A stretch of 64,000 bases of DNA from Legionella sp. PC997 (lineage in GTDB: Bacteria; Pseudomonadota; Gammaproteobacteria; Legionellales; Legionellaceae): the NCBI RefSeq assembly GCF_014109825.1, contig NZ_CP059576.1:2692001-2756000 (forward strand), in the 5' to 3' direction. Position numbers and translations under genes: made by a program. Under the pieces are notes generated by a model that did no database searches, was not told the DNA's origin, and was given only the letters and a program-made list of their open reading frames with translations. Numbering within the stretch: position 1 is the first letter of the stretch; the number at the start of each line of letters is the position of its first letter. This document shows positions 8,539 through 19,295 of the stretch, in pieces.

Positions 8539-10597
8539 ATCAAAGTCCATTTGGGATTTTAGTATTATACGAGGTGCCTTACTTGACTCTTTTTACAAAT
8601 TAGCACCCCATGTTCAAATAAAAAATCCGGTAATGTTTACAGTTTATATAAGTTCAATTATTACCACGATTCTCTTTATACAAGCATGCTTAGGCAAAGG
8701 TGAAGCACCAACTTTTTTTATTCTCGCCATTAGTTTGTGGCTTTGGTTTACACTCTTATTTGCCAATTTTGCAGAAGCTATGGCAGAGGGTCGTGGCAAA
8801 GCTCAAGCGCAAGAGCTACGACGAGCACGTCATGAAATTCAAGCTAAAAAATTGGCAAAGGCATCTAAAAATGCAAAATTTACCATAATTCCCTCCGTGA
8901 AATTACGTGCTGGGGATCTGGTCTTGGTTGAAGCAGGTGATTTCATACCGAGTGATGGGGAGATTATAGAAGGAATTGCCTCAGTAAATGAAAGTGCCAT
9001 CACTGGCGAAAGTGCGCCTGTTATTCGGGAAAGTGGAGGAGATCGTAGTGCAGTAACAGGAGGTACACAAATTATTTCTGATTGGCTTATTATTCGCATC
9101 ACCTCTAACCCGGGGGAAACATTCTTAGATCGGATGATTACCCTAGTTGAAGGAGCAAAAAGACAAAAAACACCCAATGAACTCGCATTAACTATTTTAC
9201 TTGCAGCATTAACTATTGTTTTTTTAGTGGTTTGTAGCACTCTACTTTCTTTTTCGATTTATAGTGTCTCTGTAACAAAATCAGGTTCAGCAATTTCAAT
9301 CACGGTACTTGTTGCTCTTTTTGTTTGCCTTGCTCCCACAACAATTGGAGGATTACTTTCTGCTATTGGCATTTCAGGTATGGATCGAATGATTCAAGCC
9401 AATGTCATTGCCTTATCAGGACGAGCAGTTGAGGCTGCAGGTGATGTCGACGTTTTGATACTTGATAAGACAGGAACTATTACTTTAGGTAATCGGCAGG
9501 CAACAGAGTTTGTTCCTGCAGAAGGTGTGGATATTAATGATCTAGCCGATGCAGCCCAATTCGCCTCACTTGCTGATGAAACTCCCGAAGGCCGCAGCAT
9601 TGTTATTCTTGCTAAAAGAAAATATAAGTTACGTGGTAGAACTCTTGCCCCATTACAAGCAACATTTATTCCATTCACCGCACAAACTCGGATGAGTGGC
9701 GCAAATATCGGCGATCGACAAATTCGTAAAGGATCATCGGAAGCAATCGAAGAATACATCAACCAGTTAGGAGGATATGTTCCTGACAACGTGAAAAAAA
9801 ATGTGGAGATTATTTCACGACAAGGAGGAACTGCACTGGTTGTTACAGAAGGCCCAAAAGTTCTAGGCATTATTCGTCTTAAAGACGTTATTAAAGGTGG
9901 AATTCGAGAGCGTTTTGCACAACTAAGGCAAATGGGAATTAAAACCATCATGGTAACTGGAGATAATCCTCTAACGGCTGCCTCAATTGCTGGTGAAGCT
10001 GGAGTAGATGATTTTCTAGCGAATGCAAAACCAGAAGACAAACTTACATTAATACGTAACCTACAAGCTCAAGGTCATTTAGTTGCAATGACTGGTGATG
10101 GAACGAATGATGCACCGGCACTTGCTCAGGCAGATGTTGCTGTGGCAATGAACACGGGAACACAAGCAGCGAAAGAAGCGGGTAATTTGGTCGATCTGGA
10201 TTCAAACCCCACTAAACTAATTGAAGTAGTAGAAATAGGAAAGCAATTATTGATGACGCGCGGTGCTTTGGCTACGTTTAGTATTGCCAATGATATCGCT
10301 AAATATTTTGCCATTTTACCGGCCGCCTTTGTAAGTACTTATCCTGTGCTCAATGCATTCAATATCATGAATCTTGCAACTCCCCAGACGGCAGTGTTAT
10401 CCGCTGTAATTTTTAATGCAATAATCATTGTTCTTCTTATACCTTTAGCTTTGAGTGGTATTAAATACCGACGTCTTCCTGCCGCAGAACTTCTGCGAAA
10501 TAACGTATTCATCTATGGATTAGGTGGATTTATAGTTCCTTTTGTTGGAATCAAAATAATCGATCTAATCTTAGTCGCCTTAGGTTTAACAGGATAA
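8528..10597 (+). CDS. kdpB: KdpB, ATP-hydrolysing P-type ATPase subunit
   Basis: 689 residues, the usual KdpB length. P-type ATPase motifs are intact: TGES in the actuator domain ([12 protein letters not shown]), the phosphorylation site DKTGT with Asp313, and the hinge/Mg site [21 protein letters not shown]. It hydrolyses ATP to drive K+ uptake by KdpA. It starts inside the kdpA 3' end (11-base overlap) and is followed by kdpC after three bases, so translation is coupled. Long open frames on the opposite strand here are shadows. Confidence 0.97.
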   Translation: MATKSKSIWDFSIIRGALLDSFYKLAPHVQIKNPVMFTVYISSIITTILFIQACLGKGEAPTFFILAISLWLWFTLLFANFAEAMAEGRGKAQAQELRRARHEIQAKKLAKASKNAKFTIIPSVKLRAGDLVLVEAGDFIPSDGEIIEGIASVNESAITGESAPVIRESGGDRSAVTGGTQIISDWLIIRITSNPGETFLDRMITLVEGAKRQKTPNELALTILLAALTIVFLVVCSTLLSFSIYSVSVTKSGSAISITVLVALFVCLAPTTIGGLLSAIGISGMDRMIQANVIALSGRAVEAAGDVDVLILDKTGTITLGNRQATEFVPAEGVDINDLADAAQFASLADETPEGRSIVILAKRKYKLRGRTLAPLQATFIPFTAQTRMSGANIGDRQIRKGSSEAIEEYINQLGGYVPDNVKKNVEIISRQGGTALVVTEGPKVLGIIRLKDVIKGGIRERFAQLRQMGIKTIMVTGDNPLTAASIAGEAGVDDFLANAKPEDKLTLIRNLQAQGHLVAMTGDGTNDAPALAQADVAVAMNTGTQAAKEAGNLVDLDSNPTKLIEVVEIGKQLLMTRGALATFSIANDIAKYFAILPAAFVSTYPVLNAFNIMNLATPQTAVLSAVIFNAIIIVLLIPLALSGIKYRRLPAAELLRNNVFIYGLGGFIVPFVGIKIIDLILVALGLTG

Positions 10598-10600
10598 AAA

Positions 10601-11206
10601 ATGATTAAAGAAGCTCTAAAACAAATAAAAACAGCTTTAATATTTCTGCTCCTTTTCTCTTTAATAACAGGTTTAATTTATCCTGCAGTAGTTACTGCAT
10701 TAGCTCAAATATTTTTTCCTTATCAAGCAAATGGCAGTTTATTACTGGTTGACTCCAAACCGATTGGTTCTGCATTAATTGGACAATACTTTGATGCACC
10801 CGATTACTTCTGGGGACGCCCTTCTGCCACCGTTCCATTTCCTTATAACGCAGCTTATTCTTCTGGATCAAATATGGGGCCTTCAAACCCAAACTTTTTG
10901 GCAATCGTAAAACAACGAGTCTCCAAACTGCAGCAATACAATTTGGAAGATCCAACGATGATGAAAAAGCAACTTGTTCCAGTTGATTTAGTTACTGCAT
11001 CGGCGAGTGGCCTGGATCCGGAAATAAGTCCGCTAGCAGCCTACTATCAGATACCGCGGATCGCTAAAGCACGTCATATTTCAGAACAAGAAATTCAAAA
11101 ATTAGTGAATCAATTAATAAAAAAACGTACCCTCCATCTTTTAGGAGAGCCACGAATTAGTGTGTTGGAGCTCAATTTAGCATTGGATCATATAAGGACA
11201 AATTAA
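10601..11206 (+). CDS. kdpC: KdpC, accessory subunit of the K+-transporting ATPase
   Basis: 201 residues with one N-terminal membrane helix (about residues 10-35) and a periplasmic domain with the family blocks YFWGRPSATVPFPYNAAYSSGSNMGPSNP and TASASGLDPEISPLAAYYQIPRIA (key residues only), ending with a KdpC-like tail. It completes the KdpFABC pump. Its TAA stop shares one base with the kdpD start (TAATG). Confidence 0.96.
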   Translation: MIKEALKQIKTALIFLLLFSLITGLIYPAVVTALAQIFFPYQANGSLLLVDSKPIGSALIGQYFDAPDYFWGRPSATVPFPYNAAYSSGSNMGPSNPNFLAIVKQRVSKLQQYNLEDPTMMKKQLVPVDLVTASASGLDPEISPLAAYYQIPRIAKARHISEQEIQKLVNQLIKKRTLHLLGEPRISVLELNLALDHIRTN

Positions 11207-13176
11207 TGACAGATAAACGCCCGGATCCCAATGCATTATTACAACAAGTTATCGAGGAAGAGCAACAAAAGCAACGTGGTAAGCTCAAGATCTACCTTGG
11301 CGCGGCCCCAGGAGTAGGAAAAACTTATTCGATGCTTCATGAAGCAATGGGAGAACAAGCTAAAGGATTAGATGTAGTAGTAGGTATTGTCGAATCTCAT
11401 GGGCGTATTGAAATTGAAGAACTACTTAAAGACTTCATCGTTTTGCCTAAAATAACCATTGAATATCACGGTAAACAATTACAGGAATTTGATCTGGATG
11501 CTTCTTTAAAAAGAAATCCAGGATTGATTCTTATCGATGAAATGGCACATACCAATGTAAGCGGTGTACGGCATAAAAAACGCTGGCAAGATATAAAAGA
11601 ATTACTCCACCGGGGGATTAATGTCTATACCACGCTCAATGTTCAACATATAGAGAGCCTCAATGATGATGTCTCACAAATTATTCATGCACCGATCCAA
11701 GAAACTGTTCCTGATGTCATGATAGAACGAGCCAATACCATTGAGTTAGTTGACTTAGCACCGGAAGATTTATTAAAACGTCTTTCTGAGGGCAAAGTTT
11801 ACCTTCCCAGACAAGCCCGACTTGCTGCTGAATTTTATTTCCGTAAAGGCAATCTAATGGCCTTACGTGAATTAGCATTACGCACTCTGGCAAAACGGGT
11901 AAATACACAGGTACTTTTATACAGACAAGGTCAAGGCATTAAACATATCTGGCCAATCATGGAAAAGATCCTCGTTTGCGTGGGGCCTGGTCCGGAGTCG
12001 CATAAACTGATTCGAGCAGCAAAAAGAATGGCCTCAAGTTTGCAGGCAGATTGGATTGCCGTATATGTAGATTCGACCCGCACTCAAGTATCGATAACCC
12101 AACGAAATCAAGCCTTAAAAAATTTATTTTTTGCAGAGCAGTTGGGAGCTGAGACTCATATTTTAAGGGGTTATGACCTCGTTAAAGAAATTATTAATTT
12201 TTCCCGAGAGCAAAATGTCACCTTGATTATGATTTGTAAACAGATTCGTACTCGTTGGAGAAATTTTTTCTTTCGTAGTTTGGCAGATGAAATTTTACGT
12301 TACAGTGGTGAAATAGATGTTTATACCATGACCGAAAGGGCAAAAAAATCAAGAAAGAAATCGTTGGCCACACCCATGACCTCCTGGCTCTATTACGTTT
12401 TATCGACCTGTATTGTTGCAGTCACAACACTCATTAATTATTTAATTTATCCTTTAGTTAATGATACAAGTTTAACCCTAACTTATTTAATTGGAATGAC
12501 GTGTATTGCTTTATTAGGACGCGCTGGTCCTGCAGTTTCAGGAATTTTTCTCAGTATTTTAGCGTATAGTTATTTCTTTATTCCACCCTATTATAGTTTC
12601 TTAATTCTCCAGTCAGATTATTTTTTCACCCTCGTTATGATGCTTATTATGGCATTAATTATTTGTCAATTAACCTTAGTTACTCGTCGTCAATCAGAAG
12701 TTGCACGTCTTGCAGAATATCAAACTTCAGCTCTGTATACTTTAAGTCGAAGATTATCCAGAACGCGAGGGATCGTCCGCTTGCTTCGTACTGGGATTAA
12801 TTATATTTCAGAAATTCTTCACTGCGAAATCATCGCCCTATTACCAAAAAATGGCCGTCTTGTTGTTCGTGCAAGAGCAAAATCGCATCAAGAGTTGGAT
12901 GAAAAAGAATACAGTATTGCTCAGTGGGTATTCGAGTTAGGGCAAAAAGCTGGATGGGGAACTGATACCCTCTCGTTTTCTAATGCACTTTTTATTCCAT
13001 TACTCGGCGCACGAGGCACCATGGGCGTTTTAAGAGTCCAACCGTCTAAGGATAATGATTTCACTACACCGGAAAAAATACAACTCTTAGAATCATGTGC
13101 CAATCAAATTGCTTTAGCTTTAGAAGTGGATAGTTTGCAAGAGGAGCAAAATAAACCCACTACTTCCTCACTATGA
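11206..13176 (+). CDS. kdpD: KdpD-like K+ sensor lacking the histidine-kinase domain
   Basis: 656 residues, against about 890 for E. coli KdpD. Domains in order: KdpD N-terminal domain with Walker A GAAPGVGKT (32-40) and the DEMAHTN and TTLNVQHIESLND blocks; a USP-like domain (about 250-370); four membrane helices (DUF4118, about 390-500); a GAF domain (about 515-645). The protein then stops: there is no HisKA His box and no HATPase domain, and the next gene is pntAA, not kdpE. The 169 bases after the stop show no kinase remnant, so the shortening looks clean. It may sense K+ or c-di-AMP and signal through a separate kinase, or act directly on the pump. Confidence 0.9.
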   Translation: MTDKRPDPNALLQQVIEEEQQKQRGKLKIYLGAAPGVGKTYSMLHEAMGEQAKGLDVVVGIVESHGRIEIEELLKDFIVLPKITIEYHGKQLQEFDLDASLKRNPGLILIDEMAHTNVSGVRHKKRWQDIKELLHRGINVYTTLNVQHIESLNDDVSQIIHAPIQETVPDVMIERANTIELVDLAPEDLLKRLSEGKVYLPRQARLAAEFYFRKGNLMALRELALRTLAKRVNTQVLLYRQGQGIKHIWPIMEKILVCVGPGPESHKLIRAAKRMASSLQADWIAVYVDSTRTQVSITQRNQALKNLFFAEQLGAETHILRGYDLVKEIINFSREQNVTLIMICKQIRTRWRNFFFRSLADEILRYSGEIDVYTMTERAKKSRKKSLATPMTSWLYYVLSTCIVAVTTLINYLIYPLVNDTSLTLTYLIGMTCIALLGRAGPAVSGIFLSILAYSYFFIPPYYSFLILQSDYFFTLVMMLIMALIICQLTLVTRRQSEVARLAEYQTSALYTLSRRLSRTRGIVRLLRTGINYISEILHCEIIALLPKNGRLVVRARAKSHQELDEKEYSIAQWVFELGQKAGWGTDTLSFSNALFIPLLGARGTMGVLRVQPSKDNDFTTPEKIQLLESCANQIALALEVDSLQEEQNKPTTSSL

Positions 13177-13345
13177 GGTTCTAATAGTTATAAGTGAAGC
13201 CTGAATTCAGCGACACCCGGAAATTCTACAACACTAGGTTCTGCTATGCTGCACTGACTACAATTTCTGTGTTACTCATTATAACTCTGGAAAATCATTC
13301 TAAATTACAATAGGATAAAGAATATTTAGGTAAAAAGGATTTACC

Positions 13346-14476
13346 ATGATGATCGCAACTCTATTGGCCCCAGACAATGAAACTCGGGTAGCCATTACTC
13401 CTAATTCAGCAAAGCACTTAATTAAATTAGGCTTTGATGTTGCCATAGAACAAAACGCAGGGCTTGCTGCCGGTTTCAAAGATCAGGATTACGAAGAGCT
13501 TGGTGCCAAGATTTGTGATAAAAAAACCATACTCAAACAAGCCAATATCCTTTTTTGTATTAATGAGCCGGATTCCAAGAACTTAGAAGGCTTATCACCA
13601 AACGCATTGATAATAGGTCATATTGATAATGATCCCGAAAGCAAATTAATAACATGGTGCAAGGAAAAACATGTCACATTACTTTCAATGAATCTTATTC
13701 CGCGCATCAGTCGAGCGCAAAGTATGGATAGCCTCTCGTCGCAAGCAAATTTAGCGGGTTATAGAGCGGTTTTAGAAGCATGCGCTGAATTTCATCGGGT
13801 TATTCCCATGATGATGACGGCTGCAGGGATGATTCAACCCGCTAAGGTACTTATTCTTGGTGCGGGGGTCGCGGGTCTACAAGCCATCGCAACGGCCAAA
13901 CGTTTAGGTGCTGTCGTGTACGCATTCGATGTACGGCGAGCAGCGAAAGAACAAGTAGAAAGTTTAGGCGCTGAATTTATCGAAGTAAGCCAAGATCAAG
14001 ACAGTGAAACGAAAGGAGGCTATGCTTCGGAAGTTAGTGAGGAGTATAAAAAACTCCAAGCAGAACTTATTGATCAATATGCCAAATTATCAGATATCGT
14101 CATTTCCACTGCCTTAATTCCTGGTAGAAAAGCCCCAATATTAGTGTTTAAAAAAACTGTAGAACAAATGAAACCTGGATCAGTAATAGTGGATCTCGCG
14201 ACTGCACGAGGAGGAAATTGTGAAGTCAGCGTTCTTGATAAAACTATAAAACATGGGGAAGTTACCATTATAGGTCTCAGTAACCTTGCCGGACTTGTTC
14301 CAGCTACTGCCAGCGAACTTTATGCGAATAATCTGGTACATCTTATCAATCTTTTAGCGCCGACTCCTCCGGAAATCACATTAAATCACAATGATGAAAT
14401 TATTCAACAAGCAGTACTTTGTCATCAAAATCAATATTTACCATTTCAGGCAAAAAAGGAGATACAAAATGCATGA
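13346..14476 (+). CDS. pntAA: NAD(P) transhydrogenase subunit alpha, part 1 (PntAA)
   Basis: 376 residues forming the NAD(H)-binding domain I of proton-translocating transhydrogenase. Visible features: [11 protein letters not shown] at the start, the NAD-binding [18 protein letters not shown], the mobile loop region around residues 225-240, and [25 protein letters not shown] (key part). The enzyme couples H+ entry to NADPH formation. AAAAGG lies upstream of the ATG ATG pair. The 3' end overlaps pntAB by eight bases. The split alpha subunit is the arrangement found in Rhodospirillum and many other bacteria. Confidence 0.95.
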   Translation: MMIATLLAPDNETRVAITPNSAKHLIKLGFDVAIEQNAGLAAGFKDQDYEELGAKICDKKTILKQANILFCINEPDSKNLEGLSPNALIIGHIDNDPESKLITWCKEKHVTLLSMNLIPRISRAQSMDSLSSQANLAGYRAVLEACAEFHRVIPMMMTAAGMIQPAKVLILGAGVAGLQAIATAKRLGAVVYAFDVRRAAKEQVESLGAEFIEVSQDQDSETKGGYASEVSEEYKKLQAELIDQYAKLSDIVISTALIPGRKAPILVFKKTVEQMKPGSVIVDLATARGGNCEVSVLDKTIKHGEVTIIGLSNLAGLVPATASELYANNLVHLINLLAPTPPEITLNHNDEIIQQAVLCHQNQYLPFQAKKEIQNA

Positions 14477-14765
14477 GATTAATACATTAGGTGATCCATA
14501 CATTACCATCCTCACTATTTTCGTTTTGGCCTGCTTTGTTGGGTATTATGTGGTGTGGAAGGTCACTCCAGCCTTGCATACACCCTTAATGTCGGTAACC
14601 AATGCGATATCCAGTATTATTGTTTTAGGGGCCCTAATTGCTGCTGGAAGCGAGTTCATTGGAGACATCACCTGGATCGGTGGTTTAGCAATATTTATTA
14701 CCTCAATTAATATTTTTGGTGGATTTGTGGTAACCCAACGCATGTTACGTATGTATAAAAAATAG
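14469..14765 (+). CDS. pntAB: NAD(P) transhydrogenase subunit alpha, part 2 (PntAB)
   Basis: 98 residues, nearly all membrane helices (three to four), the short membrane part of the split alpha subunit. Typical elements are [29 protein letters not shown] and a terminal [13 protein letters not shown] (key portions). I placed the start at the ATG at 14469, preceded by AAAAAGGAG and overlapping the pntAA stop; the upstream extension in this frame reads pntAA out of frame. pntB follows after 150 bases. Confidence 0.93.
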   Translation: MHEINTLGDPYITILTIFVLACFVGYYVVWKVTPALHTPLMSVTNAISSIIVLGALIAAGSEFIGDITWIGGLAIFITSINIFGGFVVTQRMLRMYKK

Positions 14766-14916
14766 GTAATCGCTCCTCAAGGTGTCAACTAGAGAGATTT
14801 ATTCAGCACGGGGCTTGTTACCGGACTGGTGCAGCTAAGTCCTGGGATTCAAGACTGCATTTTCTTAAGTTGATTTAATAGGGTCATTACACATAAATAG
14901 TTAAGGATGATTTCTC

Positions 14917-16314
14917 ATGACAACCCTGGTTCCTTTATTTTATCTCTTATCGGCTGTGTGTTTTATACTCGCGTTAAAAGGCTTAGCCAGTCCTGCGTCT
15001 GCAAGACGAGGAAATCTGTTAGGGATTGCAGGAATGATTCTTGCGGTAGGTTCCACTTTAATGATGCCAACGACTTATCATCAGCCCTTACTCATTAGTT
15101 TAATGATTGCAGGAGGCATTATTGGAACTTTTATTGCCTATAAAATTAATATGACTGCAATCCCTCAGCTCGTTGCAGCATTTCACTCTTTGGTGGGAAT
15201 GGCAGCAGTTCTAGTAGCTTTTTGTGCCTTTTTGTCCCCTACCTCGTTTCATATTGGCGTCCCAGGCGCAATTGCCAAGGCAAGTCTAATCGAAATGAGT
15301 CTGGGTTTGATAATAGGAGCTATTACTTTTTCAGGCTCTGTGATCGCCTTTCTCAAATTGCAAGGAATCATGTCGGGCAAACCCATCAAACTTATAGGTC
15401 ATAACGCGATTAATCTTCTTATAGCCTTAGCCATCCTTGGTTTATTAGTCTTATTTTTTATTAACCAAACTCTCACACTGTTTAGTATCATGGCAGGGTT
15501 GGCTTTTTTAATTGGTGTATTACTTATTATTCCTATTGGAGGCGCCGATATGCCCGTAGTTATATCCATGCTGAATTCCTATTCAGGATGGGCTGCAGCA
15601 GGTATCGGATTTACACTCAGCAATCATTTACTGGTTATTACCGGTGCTCTAGTGGGGGCAAGTGGGGCGATTCTAAGTTATATTATGTGTGTTGGAATGA
15701 ACCGTTCGATATTTAATGTTATCTTTGGAGGCATTCAGTCATCAGCAGCTAATTCACAAATAAACACAGGAAATGAATCACGAACGGTACGTCAAGGTAA
15801 TGGTGAAGACGCAGCATTCCTCTTAAGTAATGCTAAAGATGTAATTATTGTTCCGGGGTATGGTATGGCGGTAGCACATGCTCAACATGCGGTCAAAGAA
15901 TTAGTTGATGCGCTAGAACACCGCAACATTAAAGTTCGCTTTGCAATTCATCCAGTGGCTGGCCGAATGCCTGGCCATATGAATGTATTGCTTGCAGAAG
16001 CCAATATTCCCTATGACAGAGTTTTTGAACAAAGTGAAATTAACCGAGAGTTTGCAAGCTGTGATGTAGCTTATGTAATAGGAGCAAATGATATAACGAA
16101 CCCTGCAGCAAAAACAGATCCTAGTTCACCCATTTATGGAATGCCCGTTTTAGAAGTAGAAAAAGCTAGAAACGTATTATTTGTTAAACGAAGCTTAGCA
16201 CCCGGCTATGCGGGGGTAGAAAATGATCTATTCTATCATGATAATACCTACATGCTTTTTGGAGATGCCAAAGCAATGACTGAATCTATTGCCAAATCTT
16301 TAGAAACGTTATAA
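14917..16314 (+). CDS. pntB: NAD(P) transhydrogenase subunit beta (PntB)
   Basis: 465 residues: about nine membrane helices, then the NADP(H)-binding domain III with [15 protein letters not shown] (GYGMAVAQAQ family motif), [37 protein letters not shown] and [15 protein letters not shown]. It completes the PntAA-AB-B complex in the inner membrane. The 151-base gap before it contains a degenerate palindromic repeat (about 14812-14852), unusual within this operon; a hairpin terminator follows. Confidence 0.96.
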   Translation: MTTLVPLFYLLSAVCFILALKGLASPASARRGNLLGIAGMILAVGSTLMMPTTYHQPLLISLMIAGGIIGTFIAYKINMTAIPQLVAAFHSLVGMAAVLVAFCAFLSPTSFHIGVPGAIAKASLIEMSLGLIIGAITFSGSVIAFLKLQGIMSGKPIKLIGHNAINLLIALAILGLLVLFFINQTLTLFSIMAGLAFLIGVLLIIPIGGADMPVVISMLNSYSGWAAAGIGFTLSNHLLVITGALVGASGAILSYIMCVGMNRSIFNVIFGGIQSSAANSQINTGNESRTVRQGNGEDAAFLLSNAKDVIIVPGYGMAVAHAQHAVKELVDALEHRNIKVRFAIHPVAGRMPGHMNVLLAEANIPYDRVFEQSEINREFASCDVAYVIGANDITNPAAKTDPSSPIYGMPVLEVEKARNVLFVKRSLAPGYAGVENDLFYHDNTYMLFGDAKAMTESIAKSLETL

Positions 16315-16354
16315 ATCGATATAAAGAGTTGCCTGGGAAACCTAGTTGAGTTAT

Positions 16355-16394
16355 ATGATCTGAGGCATTACAGCGCCATCCCTCAGGTCATTTT
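16355..16394 (+). terminator. Hairpin terminator after pntB
   Basis: ATGATCTGAGG pairs with CCTCAGGTCAT (one G-U pair) around a 15-base loop, followed by TTTTA. It lies 40 bases after the pntB stop and before the IcmD-like gene. Confidence 0.6.
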
Positions 16395-16562
16395 ACCCCC
16401 CAAAAAATCTAAATTTTCTACGGAGTAGGTTAAATGTCCAACCTATTTGCTCCTAGCTCTTTACATTTGAATATGAAAATTTAAAATCTATTATTTTGAA
16501 AATAAAACTATTTATTAAATAATATCATACCCAGATTTTTTTTTAATTTTGGAGAGGAAGTT

Positions 16563-16988
16563 GTGAAAAGTAACATTCTAAATAAACCTGGTTTTAGTTA
16601 TTGGTTAAGCAGTCTTGCTTGTCTTACATTTCTGACGTTAGTAAGCCATACTGCTGAAGCAGCAAACCCCGTAGTGTCTTTAGGGGAAATGGCAGAAACA
16701 ATTACTGGATCGTTTACAAATCTGGCTAAATTGATTACTGCCGGGGCTTATTTGGCTGGTTTGGGATTTTCTATCGGTGCGATTATGAAGTTTAAACAAC
16801 ACAAAGATAACCCGACTCAAATTCCAATTGGAACGCCAATTGCTCTAGTTTTTATCTCAGCCGCTTTATTGTTTCTCCCTTCATTTTTAGGTGTCACAGG
16901 AACAACTATGTTTGGATCTTCTGGCGGACAAACTGCAGGACCTAATGGGGTTGTTTTTGGAAACAATCAAGTTGTAAGCAATCAATAA
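16563..16988 (+). CDS. IcmD/DotP-like Dot/Icm type IVB secretion component (orphan copy)
   Basis: 141 residues: a signal peptide (about 1-33, ending HTAEA), then NPVVSLGEMAETITGSF, two membrane helices and between them the segment IMKFKQHKDNPTQIPIGTP, which is the hallmark of IcmD/DotP. IcmD is a small inner-membrane subunit of the Dot/Icm translocon, normally encoded between icmC and icmJ. Here it stands alone between pntB and an unrelated membrane protein, so it is either a paralogue or a displaced copy. The start is GTG, preceded by GGAGAGGAAG. The C-terminal tail (SSGGQTAGPNGVVFGNNQ) is glycine- and asparagine-rich. Confidence 0.85.
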   Translation: MKSNILNKPGFSYWLSSLACLTFLTLVSHTAEAANPVVSLGEMAETITGSFTNLAKLITAGAYLAGLGFSIGAIMKFKQHKDNPTQIPIGTPIALVFISAALLFLPSFLGVTGTTMFGSSGGQTAGPNGVVFGNNQVVSNQ

Positions 16989-17378
16989 AGATTATGCTGG
17001 CGCTAAATGCCCTATCCCGGATTCTCCTATTCCTAGGATTAGCATGTTTTCACGCGATTTGTCATTCCCGCGCAAGCGGGAATCAATCCCTCAAATTATT
17101 TCCCGTACTGGTTTTGTGAGATGGATTCTTGCCTGCGCTACAAAAGTAGCGTGTCTAAAAAAAAGTGACTCAGGTAATACTTACTATTTTTATATTGGTA
17201 AATGAATATGGATTAACTTATCGGATGCAAAAACTACCCGATGAACCGATTTTTTAAAATAAGAATATTTCTACAAAATTGATATCACCACACAAAAGAT
17301 TACATAAAGTCACTTAATTTCAAAAATTTGATCTATATTAACAAGAGGTAACATAAAGATTTCATTTAAGGAACTATC
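16989..17378. repeat. Intergenic region with a CCCGC-GCAA-GCGGG palindrome
   Basis: The perfect hairpin ATTCCCGC-GCAA-GCGGGAAT lies at 17064-17083, of the REP-like type common in gammaproteobacteria. The remainder is AT-rich, with no ORF of note and presumably the promoter of the next gene. Confidence 0.6.
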
Positions 17379-17807
17379 GTGAAAAATTTCAATTGGATTT
17401 GGCAAGGTGCAATAGCAGGTATTATTGCGGGAATTGTTTTTGCTTTTTTTTTAGCTCATGCGGGAATGCTTGAAACATTAGGAATGATCATTAACATGCC
17501 AACAATTGCAGGTGGTCTAGTAGTTCATGCTGTAGTGAGCATAGGAAGCGGTATCGCTTTTGCCCTGATATTAGGATGGTTAATTAATTCCTGGATAATA
17601 GCTGTAGTACTTGGTTTATTATTTGGTGTTGCGATGTGGGTGGGTGGACCTATGACTTTATTACCTGTTCTTTCCTCTGGCACTCCATTATTTGCCAAAT
17701 GGACTATTGAAGGTATAAAACACAATATACCTGCCTTAGTAGGCCATATTGTATACGGTGTTGTGTTAGGGATTAGCTACTTTATATTGAAGCGAAAAAT
17801 GCCGTAG
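17379..17807 (+). CDS. Small integral membrane protein of unknown function
   Basis: 142 residues with four predicted membrane helices, glycine-rich, with two intramembrane histidines (VVHAVVSIGSG and LVGHIVYGVVLG). The GTG start has AAGGA seven bases upstream. It lies 80 bases ahead of the NDH-2 gene on the same strand, and co-transcription is likely, which hints at a role linked to respiration or redox; there is no direct evidence for that. Confidence 0.7.
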   Translation: MKNFNWIWQGAIAGIIAGIVFAFFLAHAGMLETLGMIINMPTIAGGLVVHAVVSIGSGIAFALILGWLINSWIIAVVLGLLFGVAMWVGGPMTLLPVLSSGTPLFAKWTIEGIKHNIPALVGHIVYGVVLGISYFILKRKMP

Positions 17808-17886
17808 ATATACTGAATTAGTCGAGGATTATAAGCCAAAGAGCTTATTTCCAATTCAGACAGAAATGGATTAAGGATAAACTAAA

Positions 17887-19206
17887 ATGAGTAAAGAACC
17901 ACATCATATTGTAGTTGTGGGTGGAGGAGCCGGTGGAATTGAGTTAGTTACTCGTTTGGGTAAAGATTTGGGAAAGAAGAAATTAGCTAAGATTACTCTT
18001 CTGGATAAACAAGAAATCCATATATGGAAACCTTTATTACACGAGGTTGCTGCCGGCTCTCTCGATTCAAATATGGATCAGCTCAATTTCTACTCTCACG
18101 CGATATCACACTATTATAATTACCAACCCGGAACGATGGTTGGCATAAATCGCAAAGAAAAGATCATCCATATTGCTGCTATCAAAGATGAAGAACAAAA
18201 TCTTATAGTTCCAGAACGGACTTTAAAATACGACACATTAATTATTGCTATTGGAAGTCAAAGTAACGATTTCAATACTCCAGGAGTTAAGGAGCATTGT
18301 TTGAGTATTGATAATCTTGAGCAAGCAAATCATTTTCAAAAAAAATATGTCGATAAGCTTTTATGCCTGCAATATGCACTTGAGGCAGCACATCAGAACT
18401 TTAATATTGTAATCGTTGGAGGTGGAGCTACAGGAATCGAACTGGGCGCAGAATTACTCCACACCCTTAATCAGACCGAAAAATACCAATTTAATCATGC
18501 AATTAAAAAATTGGCTAAAATTACAATAATTGAAGGAGCTCCTCGTATATTACCTATTCTTCCTGAATTACTTTCCACTTTAACTGCTAAAAAATTACAA
18601 GAATTAGGAATCGAAATTTTAACCAATGAAATTGTAAGTCAAATTGACAGTGCAGGAGTTCATACTAAAAGCGGAAAAGTTCTGCCTGCAAGTATGTGTA
18701 TATGGGCAGCAGGGGTAAAAGCTCCAGATTTTTTGTCAACACTTGATGGATTAACTGTAGATAATTTAAATCGATTAATGGTTAATTCAAAATTACAGAC
18801 TATCAATGATGAACATATTTTTGCTCTAGGTGATTGTGCAAATGTGATGGATTTAGCTACAGGAAAACCTGTTCCTCCCCGGGCACAATCAGCTCACCAG
18901 CAAGCATATTTATTAGCAAAATCATTAAAAAATAGATTAAATAATAAAGAACTGCTTGATTTTAAATATGAAGATAAAGGATCTTTAATCGCAATAAGTT
19001 GCTACGGTACCTATGGAGATATTACGGGGATAGGCAAAATGCGTTATTTTGTTGGAGGCAAAGTGGCTCAATTAGCCTATCGTTCTTTATATTTTATGCA
19101 TTTATCTGTATTGTATGGCGTATGGTGTTCTTTCTTACTTCGTGTTGCCAATAAAATGTTGGGACGCACCCGTCCAAAAATTAAGTTGCATATTAATAGA
19201 CATTGA
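17887..19206 (+). CDS. ndh: Type II NADH:quinone oxidoreductase (NDH-2)
   Basis: 439 residues with two Rossmann folds: FAD-binding VVVGGGAGGIELVTRLG at the N terminus and NAD-binding IVIVGGGATGIELGAELLHTL at about residue 178. Also visible are IAIGSQSNDF, MCIWAAGVKAP, the FAD-proximal FALGDCANVMD, and AQSAHQQAYLLAKSL. It transfers electrons from NADH to quinone without pumping protons. The C-terminal amphipathic/hydrophobic part (YFMHLSVLYGVWCSFLLRV) anchors NDH-2 to the membrane. The start has AAGGATAAA upstream. Confidence 0.93.
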   Translation: MSKEPHHIVVVGGGAGGIELVTRLGKDLGKKKLAKITLLDKQEIHIWKPLLHEVAAGSLDSNMDQLNFYSHAISHYYNYQPGTMVGINRKEKIIHIAAIKDEEQNLIVPERTLKYDTLIIAIGSQSNDFNTPGVKEHCLSIDNLEQANHFQKKYVDKLLCLQYALEAAHQNFNIVIVGGGATGIELGAELLHTLNQTEKYQFNHAIKKLAKITIIEGAPRILPILPELLSTLTAKKLQELGIEILTNEIVSQIDSAGVHTKSGKVLPASMCIWAAGVKAPDFLSTLDGLTVDNLNRLMVNSKLQTINDEHIFALGDCANVMDLATGKPVPPRAQSAHQQAYLLAKSLKNRLNNKELLDFKYEDKGSLIAISCYGTYGDITGIGKMRYFVGGKVAQLAYRSLYFMHLSVLYGVWCSFLLRVANKMLGRTRPKIKLHINRH

Positions 19207-19295
19207 TAAACCAAACATACTACCCACTTATACATTAAAGTTTTTCAAACCGTCATACCTTAAGTATTAACTGTTTTCAAAGAGACACTCCCTTG

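Noticed and set aside
9394..10041. Long open frame (215 codons) on the minus strand inside kdpB
   Set aside because: It mirrors a strongly conserved P-type ATPase coding region on the plus strand; its own sequence has no family features or ribosome binding site. The same applies to 8839-9240 (minus).
13177..13345. Frameshift hiding a KdpD kinase domain
   Set aside because: No HisKA or HATPase motif is present in any frame of the 169 bases before pntAA; the domain is absent, not frameshifted.
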